Assembly: GCA_947499975.1 (NCBI GenBank)
Contig: CANMQE010000001.1
Span: forward strand, 1,302,001-1,366,000
DNA length: 64,000 bases
Reading direction: 5' to 3'
From: an uncultured Sphingomonadaceae bacterium
GTDB lineage: Bacteria > Pseudomonadota > Alphaproteobacteria > Sphingomonadales > Sphingomonadaceae
Both the position numbers and the translations under genes were made by a program. Positions within the stretch are counted from its first letter, which is position 1. Every line of letters begins with the position of its first letter. Shown here piece by piece: positions 16,980 to 25,606 of this stretch. Below the pieces are notes generated by a model. The model was not told the origin of the DNA. It was given only the letters and a program-made list of their open reading frames with translations, and did no database searches.

Positions 16980-18164
16980 ATGGCCGACATGGTGCCCTTC
17001 GACTGGGCCGATCCCTTCAATCTCGACGATCAGCTTTCCGAAGACGAGCGGATGGTGCGCGATGCCGCGCATTCCTTCGCGCAAGGAACCTTGCAACCAC
17101 GCGTCTCCGACGATTTTTCCCGCGAGAACGACGCCAGCGAGCTCTTCCCCCTGATGGGGCAGGCAGGCATGCTGGGCGTTACCATTCCCGAGGAATTCGG
17201 CGGATCGGGCGCAAGCTACGTCGCCTATGGCCTGGTCGCGCGCGAGATAGAGCGCGTGGATAGCGGCTATCGCTCAATGGCCAGCGTGCAATCCAGCCTG
17301 GTAATGTATCCCATCCACGCATACGGCACGGACGAACAGCGCGCGAAATATCTCCCCGGACTCGCCTCGGGCGAATTGATCGGCTGTTTCGGCCTGACCG
17401 AACCCGATGCAGGGTCCGACCCCGCCGGAATGCGCACCTATGCGAAGAAGGATGGCGACGGCTATTCTCTCTCCGGCGCGAAAACCTGGATTTCCAACTC
17501 GCCTTTCTCCGATGTCTTCGTGGTTTGGGCCAAGTCCGAAGCCCATGGTGACAAGGTTCGCGGTTTCGTGCTGGAAAAGGGCATGAAGGGTCTGGAAGCG
17601 CCCAAGATCGGCGGCAAGCTGTCGCTTCGCGCCAGCACCACCGGCATGATCCAGATGGACGAGGTGAAGCTGCCTGCCGACGCGTTGCTACCCAATGTCG
17701 AAGGGATCAAGGGGCCGTTCGGCTGCCTTAACCGTGCACGGTACGGCATTTCCTGGGGCAGCATGGGAGCAGCAGAGTTCTGCTATCACGCCGCACGCCA
17801 GTATGGTCTGGATCGCGAACAGTTCGGCGTGCCTCTGGCATCCAAGCAATTGTTCCAGCTGAAACTGGCCGACATGGTGACGGAGATCTCGCTGGGCCTC
17901 CAGGCCAGCCTGCGCGTCGGGCGGCTGATGGACGAGGGGCGTTTCGCTCCTGAAATGATTTCCATCGTGAAGCGGAATAATGTTGGCAAGGCGCTGAACA
18001 TCGCACGCGCGGCGCGCGACATGCACGGCGGCAACGGCATTTCAGAGGAGTACCAGGTGATGCGTCACATGGTGAACCTGGAGACTGTAAATACCTATGA
18101 AGGCACGCATGACGTCCATGCGCTGATCCTGGGCCGGGCGATCACCGGCCTCTCTGCCTTCTGA
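16980..18164 (+). CDS. gcdH: Glutaryl-CoA dehydrogenase (acyl-CoA dehydrogenase family)
   Basis: GcdH oxidises and decarboxylates glutaryl-CoA to crotonyl-CoA in lysine, tryptophan and some aromatic degradation, passing electrons to ETF. The 394-residue protein has the acyl-CoA dehydrogenase signatures ([47 protein letters not shown]) and the catalytic glutamate (Glu374) in [12 protein letters not shown]. The arrangement around [16 protein letters not shown] is typical of the glutaryl-CoA branch rather than the short-chain enzymes. It appears to stand alone, 63 bases after the response regulator. Confidence 0.9.
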   Translation: MADMVPFDWADPFNLDDQLSEDERMVRDAAHSFAQGTLQPRVSDDFSRENDASELFPLMGQAGMLGVTIPEEFGGSGASYVAYGLVAREIERVDSGYRSMASVQSSLVMYPIHAYGTDEQRAKYLPGLASGELIGCFGLTEPDAGSDPAGMRTYAKKDGDGYSLSGAKTWISNSPFSDVFVVWAKSEAHGDKVRGFVLEKGMKGLEAPKIGGKLSLRASTTGMIQMDEVKLPADALLPNVEGIKGPFGCLNRARYGISWGSMGAAEFCYHAARQYGLDREQFGVPLASKQLFQLKLADMVTEISLGLQASLRVGRLMDEGRFAPEMISIVKRNNVGKALNIARAARDMHGGNGISEEYQVMRHMVNLETVNTYEGTHDVHALILGRAITGLSAF

Positions 18165-18334
18165 TCTTTGCCAGCGAAGGACTTCGGATGCCGCATCCGG
18201 GCCATGTGGACTTTATGCAACAGTCCCGAATCCTTCGCGCAATCCGGTAACAAAAGCACGGAACAAAGAATCGGATACTACATTAGGGTGGGGACGCGGG
18301 AGGGAACCTCCTGCAGGTCGTAATGAGGATTACT

Positions 18335-19549
18335 ATGAAAAAACTTCTGATCAGCGCTTCGCTGGTGGCGCTTGCCTTCCCGGCAGCGGCCCATGCACAG
18401 GCCTATATCGGTGTCAGCGGCGGTGTCGTCGCTAACGAAGATGCCGATAACGAGGGCGATTTCCGCACCACCGTTCCTGCGAACGGTGCCCTTCCCGCAA
18501 TTCAGTCCGGCACGGAATTCGAGTTCGAAACCAACACGGGTCTCGGCTGGACGGCCGGCGCACAGCTCGGTTACGCTTTCGACAACGGTTTCCGTCTCGA
18601 ACTGGACGGCAACTACCAGTCGGTTCAGATCGACAGCCACCAGGGCTTCATCCTGGGCGGCAACAACATTGACGGTCTCGACGTCGGCAGCGCGGTTCTG
18701 CGTGGCAGCCCGTCGGGCACCACTGTCGGCGAATTCCTGGCTGACGGCCAGGGCGATGTCGAAAGCTACGGCGTTTACCTGAACGCTCTCTATGACTTCC
18801 AGCTCGGCGCGATCGAGCCCTACCTCGGCGTTGGTGCCGGTATCCACGTCGTTGACCTGGATTACCTCCCCAGCGACGTGCGTCTGGTGAACGATGCCGA
18901 TCCGACCTGGGCTTACCAGGGTATCGCCGGTGTTTCGGGCAACCTGTCCGAAAACGTGCAGCTGTTTGCCGAATACAAGTATCGTCGTTTCTTCAACGAG
19001 CCTGACTTCATCGTGTCCAGCGTGCTGCCGGTTGGCATCACGACGGATTTCGCGCAGCACACGGGCGTCCTCGGTCTGCGGTTCATGCTGGGTGGCGAAG
19101 AAATGGCACCGCCGGCTCCTCCTCCTCCCCCGCCGCCGCCGCCGCCGCCTCCTCCTCCGCCCCCGCCTCCGCCGCCGCCGCCTCCGCCGGCTCCGGTTTG
19201 TGAGCAGGGCCCCTACATCGTGTTCTTCGATTGGGACGAGTCCACCATCACTCCGGAAGCTGCCACCGTGCTCAACAGCGCGATCACGGCTTACGGCGAT
19301 TGCGGTTCCGCCGCGATCATGCTGGCTGGCCACACCGACACCTCGGGCACGCAGACCTACAACATGGGTCTGGCTGAGCGTCGCAACGACTCGGTTCAGG
19401 AATACCTGACCGGCCGCGGCGTCCCGATGTCACGCATCTCCAGCGAAGCCTTCGGCGAGAACGACCTGCGCGTTCCCACTGCCGACGGTGTGCGCGAACT
19501 GCAGAACCGTCGCGTGGAAATCACCTACGGTCCGGGTTCGGGCATGTAA
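18335..19549 (+). CDS. OmpA-family outer-membrane protein with polyproline linker
   Basis: The 404-residue protein has a signal peptide (MKKLLISASLVALAFPAAAHAQ), an 8-stranded OmpA-like beta-barrel (to about residue 255), a linker of about 28 residues that is almost pure proline, and a C-terminal OmpA peptidoglycan-binding domain (HTDTSGTQTYNMGLAERR; ELQNRRVEITYG). ATG 18335 is chosen over 18323 because GAGG lies 7 bases before it. A strong terminator follows the stop codon. Together these suggest a highly expressed structural porin-like protein tying the outer membrane to the cell wall. It is monocistronic. Confidence 0.93.
   Translation: MKKLLISASLVALAFPAAAHAQAYIGVSGGVVANEDADNEGDFRTTVPANGALPAIQSGTEFEFETNTGLGWTAGAQLGYAFDNGFRLELDGNYQSVQIDSHQGFILGGNNIDGLDVGSAVLRGSPSGTTVGEFLADGQGDVESYGVYLNALYDFQLGAIEPYLGVGAGIHVVDLDYLPSDVRLVNDADPTWAYQGIAGVSGNLSENVQLFAEYKYRRFFNEPDFIVSSVLPVGITTDFAQHTGVLGLRFMLGGEEMAPPAPPPPPPPPPPPPPPPPPPPPPPPPAPVCEQGPYIVFFDWDESTITPEAATVLNSAITAYGDCGSAAIMLAGHTDTSGTQTYNMGLAERRNDSVQEYLTGRGVPMSRISSEAFGENDLRVPTADGVRELQNRRVEITYGPGSGM
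19108..19197 (+). repeat. Proline-codon low-complexity tract
   Basis: About 28 consecutive CCN codons (mixed CCT, CCC and CCG), broken only by single alanine codons at the ends, encode the polyproline linker of the OmpA-family protein. Such tracts are prone to length change and to ribosome stalling relieved by EF-P. Confidence 0.85.
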
Positions 19550-19575
19550 GCGAACACGCTTCAAGCGAATACAGG

Positions 19576-19608
19576 AAGGGCCGGAGGAGCGATCCTCCGG
19601 CCCTTTTT
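19576..19608 (+). terminator. Rho-independent terminator after the OmpA-family gene
   Basis: An 11-13 base-pair perfect stem (GGGCCGGAGGA with its complement) closed by a GCGA tetraloop is followed by a run of five T. It starts 27 bases after the stop codon. This is the clearest intrinsic terminator in the window. Confidence 0.92.
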
Positions 19609-19662
19609 GCTTGTCTGACGGGTATGGAAAATGACAGTGCGGTTTCGTGACAGCGCCGGTTC

Positions 19663-20538
19663 ATGGCCGGCGTGCCAAACGATCCCGCACAGCCTACCGC
19701 AGAAAGCCTGCCCATCCCCCCTCAGCCATCCGAAACCAGCCCCTATTCGCCGTGGCAGCGCCTGACATCCGCCATGCCGCGCGATGCCATGCGCCGCGGC
19801 GGCGGGTTCGCACTGGCGATTGGCATCGAGTTGTTGATCATCGCCCTTTTGCTCACCCTGGGAATGGGCGTGCAGGACGATGTGCGCGAATACGTGCCGA
19901 TCACCAGCTTCGATGTGGGTGAACCTCCCGCACCGCAAGCGGAGGAGGAGCCGGAGGACGCCAGCGAACCCGAAGCCGCCGCGCAGTCCGCACCTGACAC
20001 GCCGGCGCAGCCGCAGCAGCAAACGCCGCAGCGGCCCGCGCCTTCCCTGTTGCCCACGCCCTTTACCCTGCCCCAGCAGCGTACCGCGCCGCAACCGGAA
20101 CCCGCCCCTTCGCCCGCGCCCGCCCCGCAACCCACGGGCCGGATCGGCGCCGTGGTGCGATCGGACAGGGCGGTCGGCCCGGCAGACACCGGCAATCCGC
20201 GCGGCGCGGACAGCGAACGGGTGGGAACGGCGCCCGATGGTTCGCCGCTTTATGCAGCGCGCTGGTTTCGTGAACCCAGCTCGGATCAGCTTTCGGGCTA
20301 TCTTTCCACGGCCAGCGGGCCAGGCTGGGGCCTGATCGCCTGCCGCACGGCCAGGGACTGGCGGGTGGAGGATTGCGAGGTGCTGGGCGAGTATCCGCAG
20401 AATTCCGGCATCGGCCGCGCCGTGCAGGCGGCGGCCTGGCAATTCCAGGTGCGCCCGCCACGCCTTGGCGGAGAATACCAGGTCGGCACCTGGGTGCGGA
20501 TCAGGATCGATTACACCAGCGCGCAGCGCCTGCGTTAG
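19663..20538 (+). CDS. TonB-like periplasm-spanning protein
   Basis: The 291-residue protein has a cytoplasmic N-terminus, one transmembrane helix (about residues 48-68), an acidic then Pro/Gln-rich spacer (about 85-160) and a globular C-terminal domain (about 185-291). That order matches the TonB/TolA energy-transducing family. The C-terminal part has a cysteine pair (LIACRTARDWRVEDCEVLG) and the closing WVRIRIDYTSAQ strand seen in TonB-like domains of sphingomonads. No exbB or exbD is adjacent. It is convergent with ferA. A direct role with the phytase-linked receptor at 58 kb is possible but not shown. Confidence 0.72.
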   Translation: MAGVPNDPAQPTAESLPIPPQPSETSPYSPWQRLTSAMPRDAMRRGGGFALAIGIELLIIALLLTLGMGVQDDVREYVPITSFDVGEPPAPQAEEEPEDASEPEAAAQSAPDTPAQPQQQTPQRPAPSLLPTPFTLPQQRTAPQPEPAPSPAPAPQPTGRIGAVVRSDRAVGPADTGNPRGADSERVGTAPDGSPLYAARWFREPSSDQLSGYLSTASGPGWGLIACRTARDWRVEDCEVLGEYPQNSGIGRAVQAAAWQFQVRPPRLGGEYQVGTWVRIRIDYTSAQRLR

Positions 20539-20554
20539 CGCGGGTTCTGGTACG

Positions 20555-22675
20555 CTAGTCCGCCAGTATCAGCGCATCCAGCGCGATGACGCCTTCACCT
20601 TCGGGATAGACGATCACCGGATTGAGATCGACTTCGCGGATGGAGGGGTTGCCCACCATGATCCGGCCCATCGTAACGATCATTTTCGCCAGCGCATCGA
20701 TATCCAGCGCAGGCGTGCCGCGCCAGCCGGTGAGAAGCGGTGCCTGCTTCAGTTGTAGCAGCCCTTCCTTCACCTGTTCCACGCCAAGATCGGGGGTGAA
20801 CAGTTTCACGTCCTTCAGGATCTCGGCAGTCACGCCGCCGAAACCGGCCAGCACCACGGGGCCCCATTGCGGATCGTGCTTTGCGCCCACGATCATCTCG
20901 GTGCCCATCGTGCCCATCTTTTCCACCAGCACGCCATCCAGGCTGATGCTGGCGTCGTAGGCGGACACATTGCCGTACATCCGACCAAATGCCTCGCGCA
21001 CGTCCTCTGCCGATCTCAGGTTCAGGATCACGCCGCCAGCGTCGCTCTTGTGGCCAAGCGCGGCGGCCTGCGCCTTCATCACCACCGGATAGCCCAGCGC
21101 GTCTGCCGCGCTGGCCGCTTCATCGGCGTTTGCGGCAAAGGTGCTTTGCGGGAACGGCACGCCCAGCGGGCGCAGCAGATCCTTCGCGCGATATTCGGGG
21201 ATCACGCCGCTTTCGCCGTCGATGCCCTCGATTGTCAGCCCCTCGACGGTGCGGTCCGAAAGGTCACGCTTGGCGAGGTCCGCCAGGCGGGCGATGGCGC
21301 GGTAGGCCCGCTCCGTCGAGGGGAAATAGGGAATGCCCACCCTTGCAAGCCCCTCGATATATTTCTCCGGCACGTTCGCGCCTTCATCGACACCGGCAAA
21401 CACCAGCGGCTTGCCGATATCCCGGCCGTCCAGCACCTTCTGGATGGCAGGGAACTTGATCTCGCTGGTGATGGGATCGGACTGGATGATGGAGGCAACG
21501 ACGCTGCCGATCCGCTCATCCTCCAGCAGCGCGGTGAGGAGGTTGGTGTAGATCTCCGGCTCGGAAAGGCCGATTGCGGTAATATCGGTGGGGTTGGAGA
21601 CAGGCACGAAATCCGGCAGTACTTCGCGCAGTTTCGGGCTGTTCTCGTCATTCAGCTCGATCAGGTCGAGGCCAACGTCCTGCGCCAGGTCAAAGGCCAG
21701 GCCGCGCAATGCGCCGCTTTCGCCCAGCACCGCCATATTGGCACCCGGCAGCTTGTCGCAGGTGACCGCGATGGTGGCGATGTCACCCAGTTCTTCCAGC
21801 GTATCGGCAAAGATGATGCCTTCGCGAACCAGCTTGGCCTTCATCAGTGCATAATTGCCCGCCATCGCGCCCGTGTGGGTGGCGGCGGATTCCTGCGCCT
21901 TGTCGCTCTTGCCGGGATGCAGCATCACGATGGGCTTGCCAGCCTCCCGCGCGCGGCGTGCGGCGGCGATGAAAGCCTGCGGTTGGCGAAAATTCTCCAC
22001 ATACATGGCGATGACGTGGGTGGCGGGATCGTCCACCAGCCATTCGACGTAATCCTCCACGCCCGATGCCGCCTCGTTACCGGTGGAAACGGAAGTAGAG
22101 ACATAGCAGCCGCGCGGGTGAAGCGTGGTGGCCAGCACCGCGGCCAGCGCGCCGGACTGGCTGGCAATGCCCACGGCCCGCGCGCCTTCGGGCGGAGTTT
22201 TCATGTTGGTTTCCACGAAGGTGAGCGGAATACGCTCCACGTAATTCGTGCAGCCAAGGCAATTGGGGCCTTCGATGATGATGCCGTGTTCAGCGGCGAT
22301 GCTGGCAAGCTCGGCCTGGTCCTTCGCGCCTTCCTCTCCCGCTTCGGAGAAGCCGGCGGCGTAGATCACCACGGCGCCGCAGCCGTTCTTCGCCAGATCG
22401 CGCACGGTATCCACCACGAAGGGGCGGGGAATGGCCAGCACGGCGCAATCGACACCGGCGGGCAGTTCGTTCACCGACTTGTAGACCTTCAGCCCCTGCA
22501 GTTCGTCCCGCTTGGGATTGACCGGATAGATGTCCCCGTCGAATTCATACTGCACGAGGTTGTTCAGCAGCGTGCAGCCCAGCGCACCATGGCGATCGGA
22601 TGCGCCCACCACCGCCACCGACTTGGGACGCAGCAGGCGATCGATCTGTTTGTTGGTAAAACGGCGGGTGGTCAT
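20555..22675 (-). CDS. ferA: Feruloyl-CoA synthetase, NDP-forming acyl-CoA synthetase type
   Basis: FerA activates ferulate and other hydroxycinnamates to CoA thioesters. The 706-residue protein is a fused acetate-CoA ligase (ADP-forming) type enzyme. It has a CoA-binding Rossmann domain (SVAVVGASDRHGALG), succinyl-CoA-ligase-like domains with the phosphorylated histidine in ESAATHTGAMAGNY, and a C-terminal ATP-grasp (about residues 490-706; GYPVVMKAQAAALGHKSDAGGV). It lies downstream of ferB, with the MarR gene divergent, the ferC-ferBA arrangement of Sphingobium SYK-6. ATG 22675 is chosen because GAGGA sits 6 bases before it. A generic acyl-CoA synthetase is the alternative, made unlikely by context. 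Confidence 0.87.
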   Translation of the reverse strand: MTTRRFTNKQIDRLLRPKSVAVVGASDRHGALGCTLLNNLVQYEFDGDIYPVNPKRDELQGLKVYKSVNELPAGVDCAVLAIPRPFVVDTVRDLAKNGCGAVVIYAAGFSEAGEEGAKDQAELASIAAEHGIIIEGPNCLGCTNYVERIPLTFVETNMKTPPEGARAVGIASQSGALAAVLATTLHPRGCYVSTSVSTGNEAASGVEDYVEWLVDDPATHVIAMYVENFRQPQAFIAAARRAREAGKPIVMLHPGKSDKAQESAATHTGAMAGNYALMKAKLVREGIIFADTLEELGDIATIAVTCDKLPGANMAVLGESGALRGLAFDLAQDVGLDLIELNDENSPKLREVLPDFVPVSNPTDITAIGLSEPEIYTNLLTALLEDERIGSVVASIIQSDPITSEIKFPAIQKVLDGRDIGKPLVFAGVDEGANVPEKYIEGLARVGIPYFPSTERAYRAIARLADLAKRDLSDRTVEGLTIEGIDGESGVIPEYRAKDLLRPLGVPFPQSTFAANADEAASAADALGYPVVMKAQAAALGHKSDAGGVILNLRSAEDVREAFGRMYGNVSAYDASISLDGVLVEKMGTMGTEMIVGAKHDPQWGPVVLAGFGGVTAEILKDVKLFTPDLGVEQVKEGLLQLKQAPLLTGWRGTPALDIDALAKMIVTMGRIMVGNPSIREVDLNPVIVYPEGEGVIALDALILAD

Positions 22676-22708
22676 TTGCATTCCTCTTCCATCTCTCTCA
22701 CGTGCAAA

Positions 22709-22838
22709 CCCCTCCCACGCTGGGGAGGGGGCAAGGCCCGGTCCAGCAGGGCTCGGCCCGGTTTGCAGCGGGGGGTGGAGCCTGGCCGCAGCGCGGCCCG
22801 GTGCCCACCGCTGCCCCTTCCGCACGCGGCGGAAGGGG
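22709..22838. repeat. Intercistronic palindromic element between ferB and ferA
   Basis: The 172-base gap holds two strong hairpins. One is CCCCTCCC with its complement around a 6-base loop (22709-22730). The other is CCCCTTCCGC with its complement around a 5-base loop (22814-22838). The GC-rich sequence between them looks like a dispersed REP-type element. Neither hairpin has a T-tract, so mRNA protection or partial attenuation between the cistrons is more likely than termination. Confidence 0.55.
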
Positions 22839-22847
22839 AACGGTCTA

Positions 22848-23720
22848 TCAGTCGCCTTGCAGCTTGGTCTTGTCAAAAGCGCCAAGGCCGGGCTTGAAGG
22901 TCTTCTCGTCAAGGAACTGCTTGGTCGCTTCCTTGCGGGTTTCCCAGCCGCCGAAATCGTTTAGCGCTTCCTGCGCGCGGATCAGGTAATCCTCGGCATT
23001 GTCGTAGGTCATCTCGCGCACGCGGCGCACGGCCCACTTGGTGGCGCGCAGGGCCTGGCTGTCCTTCTTCTTCAGAACATCGACCACTTCCTGCACGCGG
23101 TCCTTCAGCTTGTCGGCAGGCAGGGATTCGTTCACCATGCCCTTGGCCGCGGCTTCGGGGCCGCAGAGGTTTTCGCCCATCATGGCGTGATACATGGCAT
23201 CGCGGAAATTCAGCAGCTCTGCCGCCACCTTGGAAGCGCCGCCGCCGGGCAGAATGGCCCAGTTGATTTCCGAAAGACCGAACTGCGCATCGTCGGAGCA
23301 ATATGCCAGGTCGCAGGCGAACAGCGGGCCGTAGGCGCCGCCAAAGCACCAGCCGTTGATCATGGCGACGGTCGGCTTTTCGTACCAGCGCAGGCGTTCC
23401 CACCAGCCGTAGGCCTGGCGCTGGTGTTCACGGGTCTTGTGCAGCCCCTGCTTCTCCGCCTCGCGGAAGTATTCCAGCAGGTCCATGCCGGCCGACCAGG
23501 AGCTGCCCTCGCCGGTCAGCACCAGCACCTGCACGTCGTCGCGGAATTCCAGTTCTTCCAGTACCACCAGCATCTGCTTGTTGAGCTTGGGGCTCATGCA
23601 GTTGCGTTTGTCGGGGCGATTGAAGGAAACCCATGCAACACCGTCCACGATGTCGTACTTCACGGTTTCTTCCTGCGGACGCGGATCGGGTTGTGACGGG
23701 GCTTTGGAACCTTGGGCCAT
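22848..23720 (-). CDS. ferB: Feruloyl-CoA (p-hydroxycinnamoyl-CoA) hydratase/lyase
   Basis: FerB hydrates feruloyl-CoA and cleaves the product to vanillin and acetyl-CoA. The 290-residue crotonase-fold protein has the oxyanion-hole segment SSWSAGMDLLEYFRE and the active-site region INGWCFGGAYGPLFACDLAYCSDDAQFGLSEINWAILPGG, with the glutamate in LSEINW that is typical of hydroxycinnamoyl-CoA hydratase-lyases. ATG 23720 has GAGGAG 8 bases upstream. It is the first gene of the ferBA operon and faces the MarR regulator, as in Sphingobium SYK-6. Confidence 0.93.
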   Translation of the reverse strand: MAQGSKAPSQPDPRPQEETVKYDIVDGVAWVSFNRPDKRNCMSPKLNKQMLVVLEELEFRDDVQVLVLTGEGSSWSAGMDLLEYFREAEKQGLHKTREHQRQAYGWWERLRWYEKPTVAMINGWCFGGAYGPLFACDLAYCSDDAQFGLSEINWAILPGGGASKVAAELLNFRDAMYHAMMGENLCGPEAAAKGMVNESLPADKLKDRVQEVVDVLKKKDSQALRATKWAVRRVREMTYDNAEDYLIRAQEALNDFGGWETRKEATKQFLDEKTFKPGLGAFDKTKLQGD

Positions 23721-23764
23721 GCTCGGCTCTCCTCTACAGTGACGCGAATCGCGCCAGTCATTGT

Positions 23765-23812
23765 GATTGTTATTCGCTATAGCGATACGGATTGCTATGT
23801 TCAACAACAATC
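23765..23812. promoter_or_regulatory. Candidate FerC operator in the ferB/ferC divergent promoter
   Basis: The 106-base divergent region contains a perfect 12-base palindrome TCGCTATAGCGA (23774-23785), flanked by GATTGTT (23765-23771) and its inverted copy AACAATC (23806-23812). FerC of Sphingobium SYK-6 is known to repress ferBA by binding the ferB promoter region, with release by hydroxycinnamoyl-CoA. The palindromes are seen directly; the assignment to FerC is inference. Confidence 0.6.
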
Positions 23813-23826
23813 GCTAGGGAGTATTC

Positions 23827-24252
23827 ATGGACGATCCGCTCATCCGATTCCCCGGCTATGCCTTGCGCCGCGCAGCCAATTCCGCAGGCTCCGAACTTTC
23901 GGTGCGCCTGGCGGAGTTGGACCTGCGCCAGGCCGATGCCTCTGCCCTGCTGATGATCGATGCGCACCCCGCCATTACCGCAAGCGCGCTGGGCCGGGCG
24001 CTGGACATCCAGCGCGCCAACATGGTGCCCTTGCTGAAACGACTCGAATCCGCCGGACTGATCGACAGGCACGCCATCGACGGCAAGTCGCAGGGTCTCG
24101 TGTTGACGAAGGACGGTGCCAAGGTAAAGGCGAAGGCGCTTGCCGTGATCGAGGAATTCGAGGCGGAACTGCTATCACGAATACCCGCGCAGCACCGCGC
24201 CCACCTCCTGCCCGCGCTGAACGCGCTGTGGATCGACGGCGCGGATGGCTGA
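23827..24252 (+). CDS. ferC: MarR-family regulator of ferBA
   Basis: The 141-residue protein has the MarR winged-helix domain: ALLMIDAHPAITASALGRALDIQRANMVPLLKRLESAGLIDR is the recognition helix-turn-helix and DGKSQGLVLTKDGAKV is the wing. In Sphingobium SYK-6 FerC represses ferBA and is released by feruloyl-CoA-type inducers. This gene is divergent from ferB with a palindrome-rich gap, so the same role is expected. ATG 23827 has AGGGAG 5 bases upstream. It lies 107 bases before ligA, which may have its own promoter. Confidence 0.85.
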   Translation: MDDPLIRFPGYALRRAANSAGSELSVRLAELDLRQADASALLMIDAHPAITASALGRALDIQRANMVPLLKRLESAGLIDRHAIDGKSQGLVLTKDGAKVKAKALAVIEEFEAELLSRIPAQHRAHLLPALNALWIDGADG

Positions 24253-24359
24253 AGCGGCATGAACCACAACTTTGCAATCACCCTTCGCATCGCACTGCTT
24301 CGCCAAAGCTGGCCCGTGCGATTTCCTTTGTCCGCCGAAAGGCTCTGCTAGGCCAAACC

Positions 24360-24764
24360 ATGCCCCGTACACGACTATACTCGCTTGACGACCTGGATGA
24401 CATTCCCGGCACCAAGGTATTCCGCGCCCGCGAAAGCCGGCAGGCCTATCACCTGCACAAGTTCTGCATGAGCCTGATGAAGGAAGAGAACCGCAAGGCC
24501 TTCAAGGCGGACGAACGCGGCTATCTTGACCGGTACGACATGACGGACGAGCAGAAGGAAGCCGTGCTGGAGCGTAACCTCACCAAGCTGATCGAGCTTG
24601 GCGGCAACATGTATTTCCTGGTCAAGATCGCCAGCACCGACGGGTGGAGCGCGCAGAAGGCGGTTTCTTCCATGAGCGGGATGAGCGCCGAAGAATATGC
24701 GCAGATGATGCTGGCGGGCGGACGTTCGCCCGAAGGCCTGCGCTCAATAAGGGACAAGAACTGA
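24360..24764 (+). CDS. ligA: Protocatechuate 4,5-dioxygenase, alpha subunit
   Basis: LigA is the small helical subunit that caps the active site of the LigAB extradiol dioxygenase. The 134-residue product has the family sequence DIPGTKVFRARESRQAYHLHKFCMSLMKEENR near the N-terminus and the C-terminal SSMSGMSAEEYAQMMLAGGRSPEG helix pair. Length is close to the Sphingobium SYK-6 subunit. The ATG at 24360 has only a weak ribosome-binding site. Its stop overlaps the ligB start by one base (TGATG), so the subunits are translationally coupled. Confidence 0.95.
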   Translation: MPRTRLYSLDDLDDIPGTKVFRARESRQAYHLHKFCMSLMKEENRKAFKADERGYLDRYDMTDEQKEAVLERNLTKLIELGGNMYFLVKIASTDGWSAQKAVSSMSGMSAEEYAQMMLAGGRSPEGLRSIRDKN

Positions 24765-25606
24765 TGGCTCGTATCTCCGGCGGTATCGCCACCAGCCACG
24801 TGCCCGCCATCGGCGCGGCATTCGATCTCGGCAAGACCGAGGAGCCGTACTGGAAGCCGATCTTCGAAGGCTATGAATATGTGAAGGAGTGGATCAAGGA
24901 CAACACGCCCGACGTGGTGATCCTGATCTACAACGATCACGCGTCCTCGCTGATGCTGGACATCGTGCCCACCTTCGCGCTGGGCTTTGCCGAGAAATTC
25001 GAGAGTGCCGACGAAGGCTGGGGTCGCCGCCCCGTGCCGGTGGTGGAGAACCACCTCGATCTGGCCGCCCACGTGGCAGAGCAGCTGGTGATCGACGAGT
25101 TCGATCTCACCCTGATCAACGAGATGGACGTGGACCACGGCTGCACCGTGCCCCTCTCCCTTGTGTTCGGCGACGTGGAAAAATGGCCTTGCAAGGTGAT
25201 CCCGCTGGCCGTGAACGTCACGCAATTCCCCACCCCTTCGGGAGAGCGTTGCTGGAAGCTTGGCGAGGCCATCCGCAACGCGGTGAAGACATTCCCCGAG
25301 GATCTGAACGTGCAGGTGTGGGGCACCGGCGGCATGAGCCACCAGTTACAGGGCACGCGCGCTGGCCTGATCAACGAGGAATTCGACAAGCGTTTCCTGG
25401 AACTGCTGGCGCATGAGCCGGAGGAACTGAAATACATCACCCGCCTAGAATACCTGCGCGAGGCCGGCACCGAGGGGATCGAGATGATCATGTGGCTGAT
25501 CATGCGCGCAGCCCTTGGCTACGGAGTGGAGGAAAAGCACCGCTTCTACCGCGTACCCGCCAGCAACACCGCCGTGGGACACGTGGTGTACGAGGCGAAG
25601 AGTTGA
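24764..25606 (+). CDS. ligB: Protocatechuate 4,5-dioxygenase, beta (catalytic) subunit
   Basis: LigB is the iron(II) type II extradiol subunit that opens protocatechuate to 4-carboxy-2-hydroxymuconate-6-semialdehyde. The 280-residue protein has the iron ligands His12 (IATSHVPAIG), His59 (IYNDHASS) and Glu240, and the catalytic His193 (GTGGMSHQLQG). Apart from His12 these lie two residues from the Sphingobium positions 61, 242 and 195. The later genes of the 4,5-cleavage pathway (ligC, ligI, ligJ, ligK, ligU) are not in this window. Its stop overlaps the next ATG by one base. Confidence 0.96.
   Translation: MARISGGIATSHVPAIGAAFDLGKTEEPYWKPIFEGYEYVKEWIKDNTPDVVILIYNDHASSLMLDIVPTFALGFAEKFESADEGWGRRPVPVVENHLDLAAHVAEQLVIDEFDLTLINEMDVDHGCTVPLSLVFGDVEKWPCKVIPLAVNVTQFPTPSGERCWKLGEAIRNAVKTFPEDLNVQVWGTGGMSHQLQGTRAGLINEEFDKRFLELLAHEPEELKYITRLEYLREAGTEGIEMIMWLIMRAALGYGVEEKHRFYRVPASNTAVGHVVYEAKS

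Noticed and set aside
18185..18199. CGGATGC/GCATCCG palindrome after gcdH as a terminator
   Set aside because: The spacer is a single base and there is no T-tract, so a functional terminator is not supported.
20867..22897. 676-codon open frame on the plus strand, antisense to ferA
   Set aside because: It mirrors the GC-rich codon structure of ferA, has no recognisable motif, and the minus-strand protein is clearly the real one.
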